A DNA stretch of 64,000 nt from Chitinophagales bacterium (GCA_040877935.1 JBBDNB010000033.1:1-64000); one strand, 5' to 3'. Positions 1 to 8,552 are shown, counted from the first letter of the stretch. Translations and numbers: made by a program. The notes: generated by a model from the letters alone, not told the origin.

Positions 1-241
1 TTGAAAAATTAATGGAATCTTAGATTTATGGTGCTTTTCGACCAGACACTATGTATAGCTACCCATCTGCCAATCTTTTCAAGCATTTGCCATTCGGTCA
101 TTTGCCATACACTGGCTGGGCTACGATGCTTTCCAGGTTTGATTCCACAGGCTTTTAGTGGTCTGACGGCTGGAATAATTGACCGCTGGCAAAGCAGTAA
201 GGTTACATTCCAAAAGAGCAACAGTTGATTAGTGGGCTAAT
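1..241. other. No gene recognised at window start
   Basis: Short open frames exist on both strands here, but none shows a signal peptide, a known motif or neighbour support. I see no terminator or promoter with confidence. The stretch lies downstream of the minus-strand lipoprotein gene and may hold its transcript end or the remains of a gene that continues outside the window. Confidence 0.4.
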
Positions 242-646
242 TTATCTTTTTGTAAGCGTTCCTGTTCCCGATTCCTGATTTTCTATTGTGTATTCAAACT
301 GAATTGTTTGATTGTCGCTTTGAAGTGTCCCCGTTCCTGTTAAGTAATCTGGGTTTTTATTTATGACAAAATCTTTACCCACAACTTTTGCTGAATGCGT
401 GTTCCCATCATCTGCAATGTTCCTTATTGATATTTCGTCTTCTGTATTATTAGTTGGTTCTTCAATAAACAAAATATATTGTTCACTATTTGTTCCTGAA
501 ATACTTGTGACTGTCATGTCTGCATCATAACTACCTAAGAAATCTTTAATGACTGAGTTATCATTATCATCGTCTTTGTTGCATTGCGTCAGAATGAATA
601 AACTCAAAAAGACTAAACCTGCAATTATCAAAATTTTATTTTTCAT
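242..646 (-). CDS. Small predicted lipoprotein
   Basis: A 134-residue protein with a signal peptide (residues 1-22) ending in the lipobox LTQC, so Cys22 would be lipidated. The next residues are N-K-D-D-D, an Asp-rich run that in Bacteroidota often goes with surface export of lipoproteins. The mature part has no domain I recognise; its composition suggests a small beta-rich fold. Its start overlaps the end of the upstream exosortase-like gene by 11 bp on the same strand, so the two are probably co-transcribed. Whether the lipoprotein works with the exosortase-like protein is unknown. Confidence 0.75.
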   Translation of the reverse strand: MKNKILIIAGLVFLSLFILTQCNKDDDNDNSVIKDFLGSYDADMTVTSISGTNSEQYILFIEEPTNNTEDEISIRNIADDGNTHSAKVVGKDFVINKNPDYLTGTGTLQSDNQTIQFEYTIENQESGTGTLTKR

Positions 647-1190
647 TTAATTTTCTAAACATACTCAACATGGCTTTGTACAGCAATAAAATGATAATAA
701 ATACCACCAACCTAAAAGTGAAATAGTGGTTGAAATCCGTCCATGCAGAATTTTGCACCACCAAAACAGCCAGCACACTCATTCTAACAATATTTACAAA
801 CTGGATAAGCAATAATCCCCCAACAATAAAAACCAACTTCCTGGCCAGGGAAACCGAAGGGGTGAGAATAATCAATGATAGATAGAGGTACATCATTTCC
901 ATGCCCAGGCAATAATTCCCAACGCCTACCCCGCTGCTGTCGAGAATGGCAATATTGCGAATGGTAGGAGTAGCCGAATAACCCAACAGTTCAAGAAAAC
1001 GGGATGTCAATTGAACCAGTACATCTGCCATAAAAGCATTGAGCATTTCCCAGTAATAGGAAAGTGCAGGGAAAATCCGTTCATCAATAGGAGTGCTCTG
1101 CTCGCCCAGCACCCACATTAATATTCGCCAGGAAATATAGGCCAGTGCAAGATGGATTACAAAGCGCAGCGGTTTGTTGGAGGAAAGCAT
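636..1190 (-). CDS. Exosortase/archaeosortase-family membrane protein (XrtF-like)
   Basis: A 184-residue polytopic membrane protein. The three residues that define exosortases are present in order and spacing: Cys94 in GNYCLGMEM, Arg136 in NIVRMSVL and His155 in DFNHYFTFR, each next to a hydrophobic segment. Exosortases are membrane transpeptidases that recognise a C-terminal sorting signal, cut it and pass the protein to a carrier. The short length fits the small Bacteroidota subfamilies rather than the long EpsH type. No substrate with a PEP-CTERM-like tail is visible in the window. The gene overlaps the downstream lipoprotein gene by 11 bp. The family is well supported; the subfamily name is tentative. 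Confidence 0.8.
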   Translation of the reverse strand: MLSSNKPLRFVIHLALAYISWRILMWVLGEQSTPIDERIFPALSYYWEMLNAFMADVLVQLTSRFLELLGYSATPTIRNIAILDSSGVGVGNYCLGMEMMYLYLSLIILTPSVSLARKLVFIVGGLLLIQFVNIVRMSVLAVLVVQNSAWTDFNHYFTFRLVVFIIILLLYKAMLSMFRKLNEK

Positions 1191-1251
1191 GTGGCTAAAT
1201 TAGCGCAATCCTAAATGAAAATTCTATATTAGAAGCAGATTCCTTTGAATT

Positions 1252-2031
1252 ATGCAGCTATTGGATCAATGTGGATATACAGTGAGGTTGAAAGAAATGC
1301 CTAAACGCATTGTATCCCTAGTGCCCTCGCAAACAGAACTGCTTTTCGACCTGGGTTTGGGCGACAGGGTTAAAGGCATCACTAAATTCTGCATACATCC
1401 CCAACAATGGCAAAATGAAAAGAACATCATTGGCGGCACCAAAAACCTGAATATTCGCCAGATACTGGATTTAGAACCCGACCTGATCATTGCCAACAAA
1501 GAGGAAAACCGAAAAACCCAGGTAGAGAAACTCCAAGAATTTTGCCCGGTTTATATTTCTGATGTGCGCAATATTGCTGCTGCTTTGGAAATGATTACTG
1601 ACATTGGTCGGCTGACTCAAAAAGAAAGAGAGGCCAATAAAATTGCGCTGGATATTGAAGTGAAGTTTGCAAATTTCAAACCACAAAACCAGGAAGAAGA
1701 ACGTGTAGCCTATTTGATTTGGAAAGAACCCCTGATGGTAGTCGGAAATGATAATTTTATACACAGCCTGTTGGAATGGGCAGGCTGGATCAATGTTTTT
1801 GGCGATCAAGCCCGTTATCCAAGCATTACCGAATCAGAATTAAAAGCAGCAAAGCCGGATCAAATAATGCTTTCTACCGAACCTTATAATTTTTCCGAGA
1901 AAGATATTCCTTATTTCAAATCCCTCTTACCCATGGCAAAAGTGCAATTGGTAGATGGTGAGCGCTTTAGCTGGTACGGCAGCCGTATGAAACAAGCACC
2001 CGCCTATATTCATGCCATTCGCAATTCTTAA
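1252..2031 (+). CDS. BtuF-like helical-backbone metal-chelate binding protein
   Basis: A 259-residue protein of the ABC-transporter solute-binding family that includes BtuF and FepB. The start PKRIVSLVPSQTELLFDLGLGDRVKG is typical of the N-terminal lobe, and DLEPDLIIAN is the usual inner strand. There is no signal peptide or lipobox at this start, and none in frame upstream, so the protein looks cytoplasmic; signal-less members are common in Bacteroidota. No permease or ATPase genes lie beside it. Ligand choice (corrinoid, haem or siderophore) cannot be read from the sequence. It faces away from the exosortase-like gene, with about 60 bp between the starts. Confidence 0.8.
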   Translation: MQLLDQCGYTVRLKEMPKRIVSLVPSQTELLFDLGLGDRVKGITKFCIHPQQWQNEKNIIGGTKNLNIRQILDLEPDLIIANKEENRKTQVEKLQEFCPVYISDVRNIAAALEMITDIGRLTQKEREANKIALDIEVKFANFKPQNQEEERVAYLIWKEPLMVVGNDNFIHSLLEWAGWINVFGDQARYPSITESELKAAKPDQIMLSTEPYNFSEKDIPYFKSLLPMAKVQLVDGERFSWYGSRMKQAPAYIHAIRNS

Positions 2032-2111
2032 ATATCTCCACATCTACAGAAAAGAGTAACAATTTTAGAGTTTTGGGTCTTAAATAGGCCTTTTAGTCAA
2101 GATACATAGTT

Positions 2112-2119
2112 TAATTTTG
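2112..2119 (+). promoter_or_regulatory. Candidate -7 promoter element (TAnnTTTG)
   Basis: TAATTTTG matches the Bacteroidota -7 consensus TAnnTTTG and lies 27 bp before the lipoprotein start at 2147. A clear TTG -33 element at the usual spacing is missing; a T-rich stretch at 2091-2094 is the nearest match. Confidence 0.5.
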
Positions 2120-2146
2120 CACTATTAAATCACAAAAAACAAAATC

Positions 2147-2950
2147 ATGAAAAGTTTAAGTCTCAATTTTTTACTCCTCCTTTGTCTTTCATTAACTTTC
2201 ATTTCTTGCAATAAGGATGATAGCGATGACAATGATGATCAAACAACAACTCAACAAACTGCTCCAAACACTACACCCGATGCTCCTGGCGATGCCGATG
2301 GAGTTTTGGCGGCAGTCAACAGCATCCAAAGCATGGACATTTCCGAAGGTGTTCAAATTCCCGGTGCTCCCAGTACCCTTGATGTGGAATTCAACATTGC
2401 GGTTGCCGCTTTTTTTGAAAACAAAAACACTGAATCGTATGTAGCTGCCGGTGATGTAACTGTTAATACAGATAATACTTTGGAAATACAGGACAACAAT
2501 TCTTATGTTACTGCCTATGATGCAACATCTACAGATGGAATGGACTTGGGTTTCTCTGCCGGGTCAACTGTAGAATGGAAAGTAAGCGGCAGTGCTGATG
2601 TAGATGCATTTACATTCACCACTACCAAAAGAATGCCCGGGGATGTAACCTTAGAGGGAGATTATAAAGAAGTGGATATTTCTGCCAACCTTACCGTTAG
2701 CATTGATAAAGTTTCAACGAATGCTGACAGTGTACTGTTTTTTCTGGCAGGTGAAAACGACAAGTATGTTAAATTTACTGCTGCTGGAAATGCAACTTCC
2801 CACACTTTTACTTCTGCTGAATTAAGTGTACTTACAGGCACAGGAGTAGTGCAGGTAGTGCCTTTTACCATTGAACCTGAAGAGTTTGGAGGAAAAAATT
2901 TCTATTTTGTAAATGAAGTTGTGGTGACATCTTTTACCGAATTTAAATAA
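2147..2950 (+). CDS. Predicted lipoprotein with Asp-rich export stretch
   Basis: A 267-residue protein with a signal peptide ending in the lipobox FISC (Cys21), followed by N-K-D-D-S-D-D-N-D-D, an acidic run of the kind associated with outer-surface lipoprotein export in Bacteroidota. A Thr/Gln/Pro/Asp-rich linker covers roughly residues 30-50. The rest appears beta-rich and matches no family I know. The gene stands alone, with a candidate promoter at 2112-2119 and a strong terminator just after the stop. Function unknown. Confidence 0.75.
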   Translation: MKSLSLNFLLLLCLSLTFISCNKDDSDDNDDQTTTQQTAPNTTPDAPGDADGVLAAVNSIQSMDISEGVQIPGAPSTLDVEFNIAVAAFFENKNTESYVAAGDVTVNTDNTLEIQDNNSYVTAYDATSTDGMDLGFSAGSTVEWKVSGSADVDAFTFTTTKRMPGDVTLEGDYKEVDISANLTVSIDKVSTNADSVLFFLAGENDKYVKFTAAGNATSHTFTSAELSVLTGTGVVQVVPFTIEPEEFGGKNFYFVNEVVVTSFTEFK

Positions 2951-2973
2951 TCATTCATTCAAATGTTTTGGTG

Positions 2974-3006
2974 AGAGGCTTTCAGAAATAGAAGCCTCTT
3001 TTTTTT
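2974..3006 (+). terminator. Rho-independent terminator after lipoprotein gene
   Basis: An 8-bp stem (2974-2981 with 2992-2999) and a 10-nt loop are followed by an unbroken run of T to 3006, starting 24 bp after the lipoprotein stop codon. Confidence 0.85.
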
Positions 3007-3056
3007 GAGAGTAAAAGGAATATTCAATTGGGATTGTAACCCCTTGCTTATCCAGA

Positions 3057-3076
3057 TCGGGATTTTAAAATCCCGA
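3057..3076. repeat. Perfect 20-bp palindrome
   Basis: The 20 bases at 3057-3076 are identical to their reverse complement (centre TTTTAAAA, arms ending TCGGGA). It lies between the lipoprotein terminator and the end of the minus-strand PIN toxin gene. It could be a binding site or a dispersed intergenic palindrome; no T-run marks it as a terminator. Confidence 0.6.
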
Positions 3077-3101
3077 ACAGCGGCTTCGAGAATAATGAAT
3101 T

Positions 3102-3518
3102 CTATCTATCAATAATCTCTTCTGGCGTTTTTTTGTCAATTCCTTTTGCGTTGAAATCCTTATCGAATGTTACAATAGTCATCTCATATTTTTGAGAAAT
3201 TGTCAATTGATAAGCGTCATCAAAATCCAGGTTGTAATTCTTTACATTTTGCGTGAGATCAATAAAATCACCCGAATCCAATGTGACTTGTTCTATTTGT
3301 CCATTAATAAAAATATCCCGAACAAATTTATTCAATGTATCAAGTTTTTTTAGTTTCGTCAATATCACACCTATTGAATGAAGTGAGAAATCGGAAATGA
3401 AAATCTGATTTTTGGGAGTAGTATCTAAGAATTTACGAGCGATATTAGATTTCTTTTGATCAAGAAGTCTCTCAAGCCAGATATTGGTATCGACAAGATA
3501 TCTTACTTTTGTCTCCAA
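3102..3518 (-). CDS. PIN-domain ribonuclease toxin (VapC-like)
   Basis: A 138-residue PIN-domain protein. The first acidic residue is in YLVDTNIW (Asp10), the later ones in LDFDDAYQ (Asp100/101) and TFDKDF (Asp119). The second conserved acid, usually Glu in a helix near residue 40, is not obvious; the matching stretch reads ISDFSLHSIG, so the active site may be atypical. PIN toxins cleave RNA, often tRNA, in a Mg-dependent way. The start overlaps the end of the upstream antitoxin gene by 16 bp, which fits translational coupling in a type II TA pair. Confidence 0.8.
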   Translation of the reverse strand: METKVRYLVDTNIWLERLLDQKKSNIARKFLDTTPKNQIFISDFSLHSIGVILTKLKKLDTLNKFVRDIFINGQIEQVTLDSGDFIDLTQNVKNYNLDFDDAYQLTISQKYEMTIVTFDKDFNAKGIDKKTPEEIIDR

Positions 3519-3712
3519 TCAAGTGATTTTTTTTGTAATTCTTTAGAAGTATATCCTGTATCTTTCAAATCACCGGCCCAATCTTGTTTTAGCTCTCTTG
3601 ATTGGTTTGGTGTTTGTTTATTAATCAAATAATCCAAGTAGTGATCTAACTCCTCAATTAACCCGGGAGATAATTGGCTTATTTTTTTCTCTATGTTTTT
3701 TAATGCCTTCAT
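3503..3712 (-). CDS. Antitoxin partner of PIN toxin
   Basis: A 69-residue, highly charged protein encoded directly before the PIN gene with a 16-bp overlap. The N-terminal half looks helical and acidic (SPGLIEELDHYLDYL); the C-terminal half is Lys/Gln/Asp-rich and likely disordered until it wraps the toxin. This matches the small DUF2281-type antitoxins found with PIN toxins in Bacteroidota and cyanobacteria. No AbrB or ribbon-helix-helix motif is clear, so the DNA-binding mode is unknown. The call rests mostly on position, size and overlap. Confidence 0.7.
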   Translation of the reverse strand: MKALKNIEKKISQLSPGLIEELDHYLDYLINKQTPNQSRELKQDWAGDLKDTGYTSKELQKKSLDWRQK

Positions 3713-3719
3713 AACAATT

Positions 3720-3750
3720 CAAAAATAGTCAAATATTCGCTTGTTATCAA
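3720..3750 (-). promoter_or_regulatory. Promoter of the PIN toxin-antitoxin pair
   Basis: On the minus strand, TTG (3748-3750), a 20-bp spacer and TATTTTTG (3720-3727) match the Bacteroidota consensus exactly. The predicted transcription start is only a few bases before the antitoxin ATG at 3712, so the message would be nearly leaderless. Confidence 0.65.
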
Positions 3751-3903
3751 GCCTCCTCTGTACCTTGACCATCATCTATAACATGCAAGTTATACCTCTA
3801 TTGAATAATTCAAACCTTGTCCACAATGATTCTTTCGGATTTCCGAATCCCAAAGCAATATCTATCAATTCAAATTCGATTCATGCCTCTTTTTTATTAG
3901 CCA

Positions 3904-6387
3904 ATGAAATGGACTAATTTTATAGCCATGATTAAAGTCATTCCATTTTTACTTCTGTATTGTATTTTATCTTCTGGGCTTTTGGCAAATTCCTATAATT
4001 GCTCAAAGAAAAATCACGCCCACAATTCCAGTCAAAAATCTGCAGCTCCGGTCCAGCACTATTTAGATGTTTTGCACTACGAACTCAATTTGGATTTTAC
4101 TGAAAGACAACAATCCAAAATTTCTGGAAATGCAAGGCTTACCGCCCGTGTAAAGGAAAATCGCAGTGAAATCAGGCTCGACCTGCTGGGCTTAAATGTG
4201 GATTCCATTCTCTTTAATGGCAATACTGCAAACTTCATCCACAATAGCGATAGCCTACTCATTGACTTGAACACCACGGTAAACAGCTCCGACACTTTTG
4301 AAATTCAAGTTTTCTACCAAGGCACTCCACAGCAAGATGCTTCTGGATGGGGTGGTTTTTATTTCAGTGGCAATTATTCCTACAATCTGGGCGTGGGCTT
4401 TGAAGCCGATCCGCACAATTACGGGCGGGTGTGGTATCCCTGCGTGGATAATTTCACCGACAGAGCCACCTACGATTTCCATATCAAAACCGATACTTTC
4501 AGCAAGGCCATTTGCAATGGACTTTTGATCAACACCACCAATAATGGGGACGGAACACAAAACTGGCACTGGCAGCTCAATCAAAGCATTCCTACTTATC
4601 TGGTTTCCGTTGCGGTGGCCGATTACGAATTTGTAGAATACCAACACAATGGACTGCAAGGGAATATTCCCGTTTTGTTGGGCGCAAGACAGGCCGATAC
4701 AAGCAATTTGAAACAATCCTTCCGCCATCTGCCCGATGCCATTGATGCTTTTGAGGAAATGCTCGGCCCATACCTCTGGGATCGGGTCGGTTTTGTGCTT
4801 GTGCCTTTCAATAGCGGAGCCATGGAACATGCTACCAATATAGCCTACCCACGTGCAACGGCCAATGGAACACTACAATACGAAACCCTGATGAACCATG
4901 AATTTGTCCATCATTGGTGGGGCAATTTGGTCACTTGCGAAACAGCAGAAGACATGTGGATCAATGAGGGCTGGGCGTCCTATATGCCCATTCTTTTCGA
5001 TGAATATTTCTATGGAAAGCAGCGCTATCTGAATTCACATCGTGAAAAACACCGCGAAGTATTGCAGTGGTCGCATATCCGAGATGATGGATACAAAGCC
5101 ATTTCAGGCATTTCGCATGAATACACCTACGGCAGCCATGTCTATGACAAAGGAGCGGATGTGGCACATACGCTCAGGGCTTATCTCAAGGAAGATTATT
5201 TTCCCTGCCTGAAAGATTTAATGGAGCAAAAAGCTTTTCAAAATTTGAACTCTGGCGAATTTCGGGATATTCTTTCCCAGTGTTCGGGCAGAAATTTGGA
5301 TGATTTTTTCGACAATTGGGTCTTCAATCCCGGCTTTCCGCATTTCTCCATAGATTCCTTTAGGGCAAATGAAGAAAGTGGCAGCTATTCCGTAGAAATT
5401 GCCCTGCGCCAAAAAACAAAAGCTGCTCCTGCCCTATTTGAAAATGTTCCCGTAGAAATTTTAATTGGCAATAGCGATGAGGAGGAAATTTTCGAGGTGA
5501 ATATGCAAGGCTCATGTGGCACCTTCACCACTTCTGTAGATTTCAATCCTGAATTCGTAATTGTAGATCCCTGGCAAAAAATAGCCGATGCCACAACGGA
5601 TTATTGGATTTCGATTGACAGCTCTGGCACTTATGATTTGAACGATGCACTGGCGAAAATTAAAGTCATTCAAAATGGCACTGTTTCCAGTAAAATACTA
5701 GTGACCAAAAATTGGATTGCGCCAGATCCTTGGGCCGATGCACCACAAAACCTGCATCTTTCCCTTGAGGGCTATTGGTCCGTACAGGGATTCTTGGATG
5801 AAAATTTAGAAGCAAATTTGGAATTGATTTACGATGGCAGCAGCAGTGGCAATAATGCCCATATTGACACAGAACTTTTGAGCAATTCAGAGGACAGTTT
5901 GATTTTGCTTTACAGAAAAAATGCAAGATTCAACTGGGCTGTAGCTGATACTTTTAAACTTTTGACAGGAAATATAAACGACAAAAAAGGCAGAGTGAGG
6001 CTTCCCGAATTAAAAACCGGAGAATACACGCTGGCCATTTATGATGCGCAAAAAAGCGATTCAACGGTTCAATTTCTCACAACGCCTTGTCAAACCCTGA
6101 CCATTATTGGGGATACCCAATTGGAGCAAGAAAAAAAAAGTGAGAAGGATTTCAATGTATATCCCAATCCCAATAAAGGAAAATTCCAGATAGATTTGAG
6201 CGATTTGGATTTGAATGAAGTGGAAAAAATAAGCGTGTATAATCTTTCGGGCAATCTCATTTGGCAGAAATTAAATCCAGATTATTTGGAAGAAGTTTCC
6301 AGCAAAAAATGGTATTCTGCCTTTTATATGGTAAATGTGCACCTGAAAGACAATAGCACATTGAGTAAGAAAATATTTGTTCATTGA
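3904..6387 (+). CDS. Secreted M1-family zinc metallopeptidase with T9SS sorting domain
   Basis: An 827-residue protein. The signal peptide lies at residues 9-30 (or 1-22 if Met9 is the start). The M1 N-terminal beta domain follows, then the catalytic domain with HEFVH (His332, Glu333, His336) and the third zinc ligand Glu355 in NEGWASY, 18 residues on, as in aminopeptidase N. The exopeptidase motif GxMEN reads GAMEH (305-309), so the last residue differs from the usual Asn. The tail from about residue 748 holds YPNPNKGKF and a beta-sandwich ending in KKIFV, the type A T9SS sorting domain, so the enzyme is expected at the cell surface or outside. It probably trims peptides in nutrient digestion. 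The gene is monocistronic by spacing. Confidence 0.9.
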   Translation: MKWTNFIAMIKVIPFLLLYCILSSGLLANSYNCSKKNHAHNSSQKSAAPVQHYLDVLHYELNLDFTERQQSKISGNARLTARVKENRSEIRLDLLGLNVDSILFNGNTANFIHNSDSLLIDLNTTVNSSDTFEIQVFYQGTPQQDASGWGGFYFSGNYSYNLGVGFEADPHNYGRVWYPCVDNFTDRATYDFHIKTDTFSKAICNGLLINTTNNGDGTQNWHWQLNQSIPTYLVSVAVADYEFVEYQHNGLQGNIPVLLGARQADTSNLKQSFRHLPDAIDAFEEMLGPYLWDRVGFVLVPFNSGAMEHATNIAYPRATANGTLQYETLMNHEFVHHWWGNLVTCETAEDMWINEGWASYMPILFDEYFYGKQRYLNSHREKHREVLQWSHIRDDGYKAISGISHEYTYGSHVYDKGADVAHTLRAYLKEDYFPCLKDLMEQKAFQNLNSGEFRDILSQCSGRNLDDFFDNWVFNPGFPHFSIDSFRANEESGSYSVEIALRQKTKAAPALFENVPVEILIGNSDEEEIFEVNMQGSCGTFTTSVDFNPEFVIVDPWQKIADATTDYWISIDSSGTYDLNDALAKIKVIQNGTVSSKILVTKNWIAPDPWADAPQNLHLSLEGYWSVQGFLDENLEANLELIYDGSSSGNNAHIDTELLSNSEDSLILLYRKNARFNWAVADTFKLLTGNINDKKGRVRLPELKTGEYTLAIYDAQKSDSTVQFLTTPCQTLTIIGDTQLEQEKKSEKDFNVYPNPNKGKFQIDLSDLDLNEVEKISVYNLSGNLIWQKLNPDYLEEVSSKKWYSAFYMVNVHLKDNSTLSKKIFVH

Positions 6388-6462
6388 TGGAACACAGATG
6401 ACACAGATAGAGCTGCCTATCACTGATACACATAGATAAAAATCAGCAATATCAGCGTCATC

Positions 6463-6484
6463 CCTGCCTTTGCCGGCAGGCAGG
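6463..6484. repeat. Hairpin repeat of the CCTGCC/GGCAGG type
   Basis: CCTGCC (6463-6468) pairs with GGCAGG (6475-6480), followed by a further CAGG. Related hairpins occur at about 18146, 21250, 45470 and 53979, all outside genes. This copy is in the short gap before the hydroxyacyl-CoA dehydrogenase gene. Confidence 0.55.
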
Positions 6485-6507
6485 AGCGTTCCATAAAAAA
6501 ATTAGAA

Positions 6508-7395
6508 ATGAAAAAAGTAGCAGTAATTGGAGCAGGAACAATGGGAAATGGCATTGCACATGTATTTGCCATGAACGGATTTGAAGTCAACCTGATAGAT
6601 GTGAGTGAAAAAGCTTTGGAAAAGGCACTGGCCACCATCGAAAAAAACCTGGGGCGCATGGTCAAAAAAGAGCAGATAGACCAAGCTGCACTAGATGCCA
6701 CCCTCAAAAAAATCCATACCTTGAGCGATTTGAAAAAAGGCGTATCAGATGCGGAATTGGTGGTAGAAGCCGCTACCGAAAATGTAGAAATCAAGCTGAA
6801 TATTTTCAGGGATATGGATGCAAATGCTCCGGAAGGCACTATTTTGGCCACCAACACTTCTTCCATTTCCATTACCAAAATTGCAGCCGAAACCAGCCGC
6901 CCAGACAAGGTAATCGGGATGCACTTTATGAACCCCGTTCCGGTGATGAAATTGATAGAGGTGATTCGCGGCTATGCCACAAGCGATACCACTACCAATA
7001 GCATTATGGATTTGTCGCAAAAACTCAAAAAAGTACCGGTTGAGGTAAATGACTATCCCGGTTTTGTAGCCAATCGAATTTTGATGCCCATGATCAATGA
7101 AGCCATTATTACGCTGCACGAAGGCGTATCGGGCGTAGAGGAAATTGACACGGTAATGAAACTCGGCATGGCACACCCTATGGGACCATTGCAATTGGCA
7201 GATTTCATTGGTTTGGATGTATGCCTATCGATTATGAATGTATTGCACGAAGGCCTGGGCAACCCGAAATACGCCCCTTGTCCCCTACTGGTAAATATGG
7301 TAATGGCCGGAAAACTCGGTGCCAAAAGCGGTGAAGGATTTTACGATTGGAGCAATGGCCCAAAAGAATTGAAAGTGGCTGGGAATTTTGGATAA
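6508..7395 (+). CDS. hbd: 3-hydroxybutyryl-CoA (3-hydroxyacyl-CoA) dehydrogenase
   Basis: A 295-residue single-domain enzyme of the Hbd/PaaH type. It oxidises (S)-3-hydroxyacyl-CoA with NAD(P) or runs in reverse, in fatty-acid breakdown or butanoyl-CoA metabolism in the cytosol. The Rossmann motif GAGTMG is at 8-13, and the catalytic His139 in GMHFMNPVPVMKLIE pairs with Glu151. ATNTSS and NDYPGFVANRILMP are family signatures; the C-terminal dimerisation part contains MAHPMGPLQLADFIGLD. Length is normal for the stand-alone form, with no fused enoyl-CoA hydratase. The nearest genes are unrelated, so the pathway cannot be narrowed from context. Confidence 0.93.
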   Translation: MKKVAVIGAGTMGNGIAHVFAMNGFEVNLIDVSEKALEKALATIEKNLGRMVKKEQIDQAALDATLKKIHTLSDLKKGVSDAELVVEAATENVEIKLNIFRDMDANAPEGTILATNTSSISITKIAAETSRPDKVIGMHFMNPVPVMKLIEVIRGYATSDTTTNSIMDLSQKLKKVPVEVNDYPGFVANRILMPMINEAIITLHEGVSGVEEIDTVMKLGMAHPMGPLQLADFIGLDVCLSIMNVLHEGLGNPKYAPCPLLVNMVMAGKLGAKSGEGFYDWSNGPKELKVAGNFG

Positions 7396-7514
7396 GGAAA
7401 TTTTTCTAAATCTTTATTACTAGCTTAACCGATAACCATCATCTGTAAAATGAACAGTTTTTAAAATTTAAGTAAGAGTCCTAAAACCATAAAGGGACAA
7501 TTGAAAAATTACTT

Positions 7515-8552
7515 ATGGATAAAAAAGGATCTGCAATATTTGTTTTAGGTATTCCACCTCATTGGCCTTCTAAAAAGAAAGAAGTACTAATTTCATATAA
7601 AAAAGACAAAACCAAAGTATGTGTGGAAGGGGATGTTAATGGGTCTATTGTAGTAACCATAGGCAGTTTAAATTTTGTATCTCAAAAGATACAATTTATC
7701 AATACGCATGGTGTAATCTTAGGCGTATTTTGGGACATTGAAAAAAGCAATGACTTAGCAGTTTACATAAATAAAGATAAGCTGAACTCTATAGACATTC
7801 ATGAAACACTTTCAATCACTGGCAATTACAAACCAATAAATAAAGAAGAGACATTACCTCAAAAAGAAATATTGAAAGCATGTAAAAAATGGATGCAATG
7901 GAGAGATCATCATTATGGTAAAATTAAAGATAATCCAAAAAAAAACAGGGAACTGAAGCCTTTAATTGAACAAAGAAATGAACTTGAAGCTTCTATAAGA
8001 AGCTTGTGTTTTATTTTAAATAATCATTCATCTAATAAAACAATGCTAACAATTAACGCACTTCCTCTTCTGAGGTCTTTGCTTTTTTGGAGTGACGGAA
8101 AAGGTCCTTATAATCCTTTGTTATTTAGATTAGCAGCTAAATGCAAACTTCCTCTTCCAATTTTTGCACTAGAAAGTATAATTCCTGAAACAAAAACACA
8201 TCCACTTTTTAAAGATGCATATAGCCAAAAGGTTTATAATTATCCATCTATTAAAAAAAAGTTAAGGGATGAAAAATTAATGGACTTTCAAGAGTGGTTA
8301 AATTTAGAATTCACAAGAAATTCTAAAAAAGAAACATTTAGATGGAAAGATTTGATTTTCGATTGTGCTAATACTATGAGTGCAACTCATTTCGATGAAG
8401 ATAAACCTATATATTTAAAAGAAATTTCAGAAACTATTACATGGAATAAATCTGACCTTGTTAATTATATTGTGGCAATAACTGAAGTTACTATTGATGT
8501 TGCAAACAATGTTTTAAGAAGCATTGATAAAGAAATAAATAGCAATGTGTGA
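7515..8552 (+). CDS. Hypothetical protein, 345 residues
   Basis: I do not recognise this protein. It has no signal peptide or membrane segment. Residues 1-110 look beta-rich; residues 115-160 form a charged helical stretch (KACKKWMQWRDHHYGKI, then NRELKPLIEQRNELEASI) that may be a coiled coil; the rest is mainly helical, with WSDGKGPYNPLLFRLAAKC and KLRDEKLMDFQEWLNLEF as distinctive parts. Base composition is clearly more AT-rich than the neighbouring metabolic genes, with many AAA, ATT and TTT codons, which suggests acquisition by transfer. It sits at the left edge of a small accessory patch with a TA pair and hairpin repeats. Confidence 0.65.
   Translation: MDKKGSAIFVLGIPPHWPSKKKEVLISYKKDKTKVCVEGDVNGSIVVTIGSLNFVSQKIQFINTHGVILGVFWDIEKSNDLAVYINKDKLNSIDIHETLSITGNYKPINKEETLPQKEILKACKKWMQWRDHHYGKIKDNPKKNRELKPLIEQRNELEASIRSLCFILNNHSSNKTMLTINALPLLRSLLFWSDGKGPYNPLLFRLAAKCKLPLPIFALESIIPETKTHPLFKDAYSQKVYNYPSIKKKLRDEKLMDFQEWLNLEFTRNSKKETFRWKDLIFDCANTMSATHFDEDKPIYLKEISETITWNKSDLVNYIVAITEVTIDVANNVLRSIDKEINSNV

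Noticed and set aside
3057-3076. Terminator for the PIN toxin transcript
   Set aside because: The palindrome has no following T-run on the minus strand and no GC-rich stem beyond six bases; kept as a repeat only.
4255-4830. 191-codon open frame antisense to the M1 peptidase
   Set aside because: It lies entirely inside a strongly supported gene on the other strand and encodes no recognisable feature.
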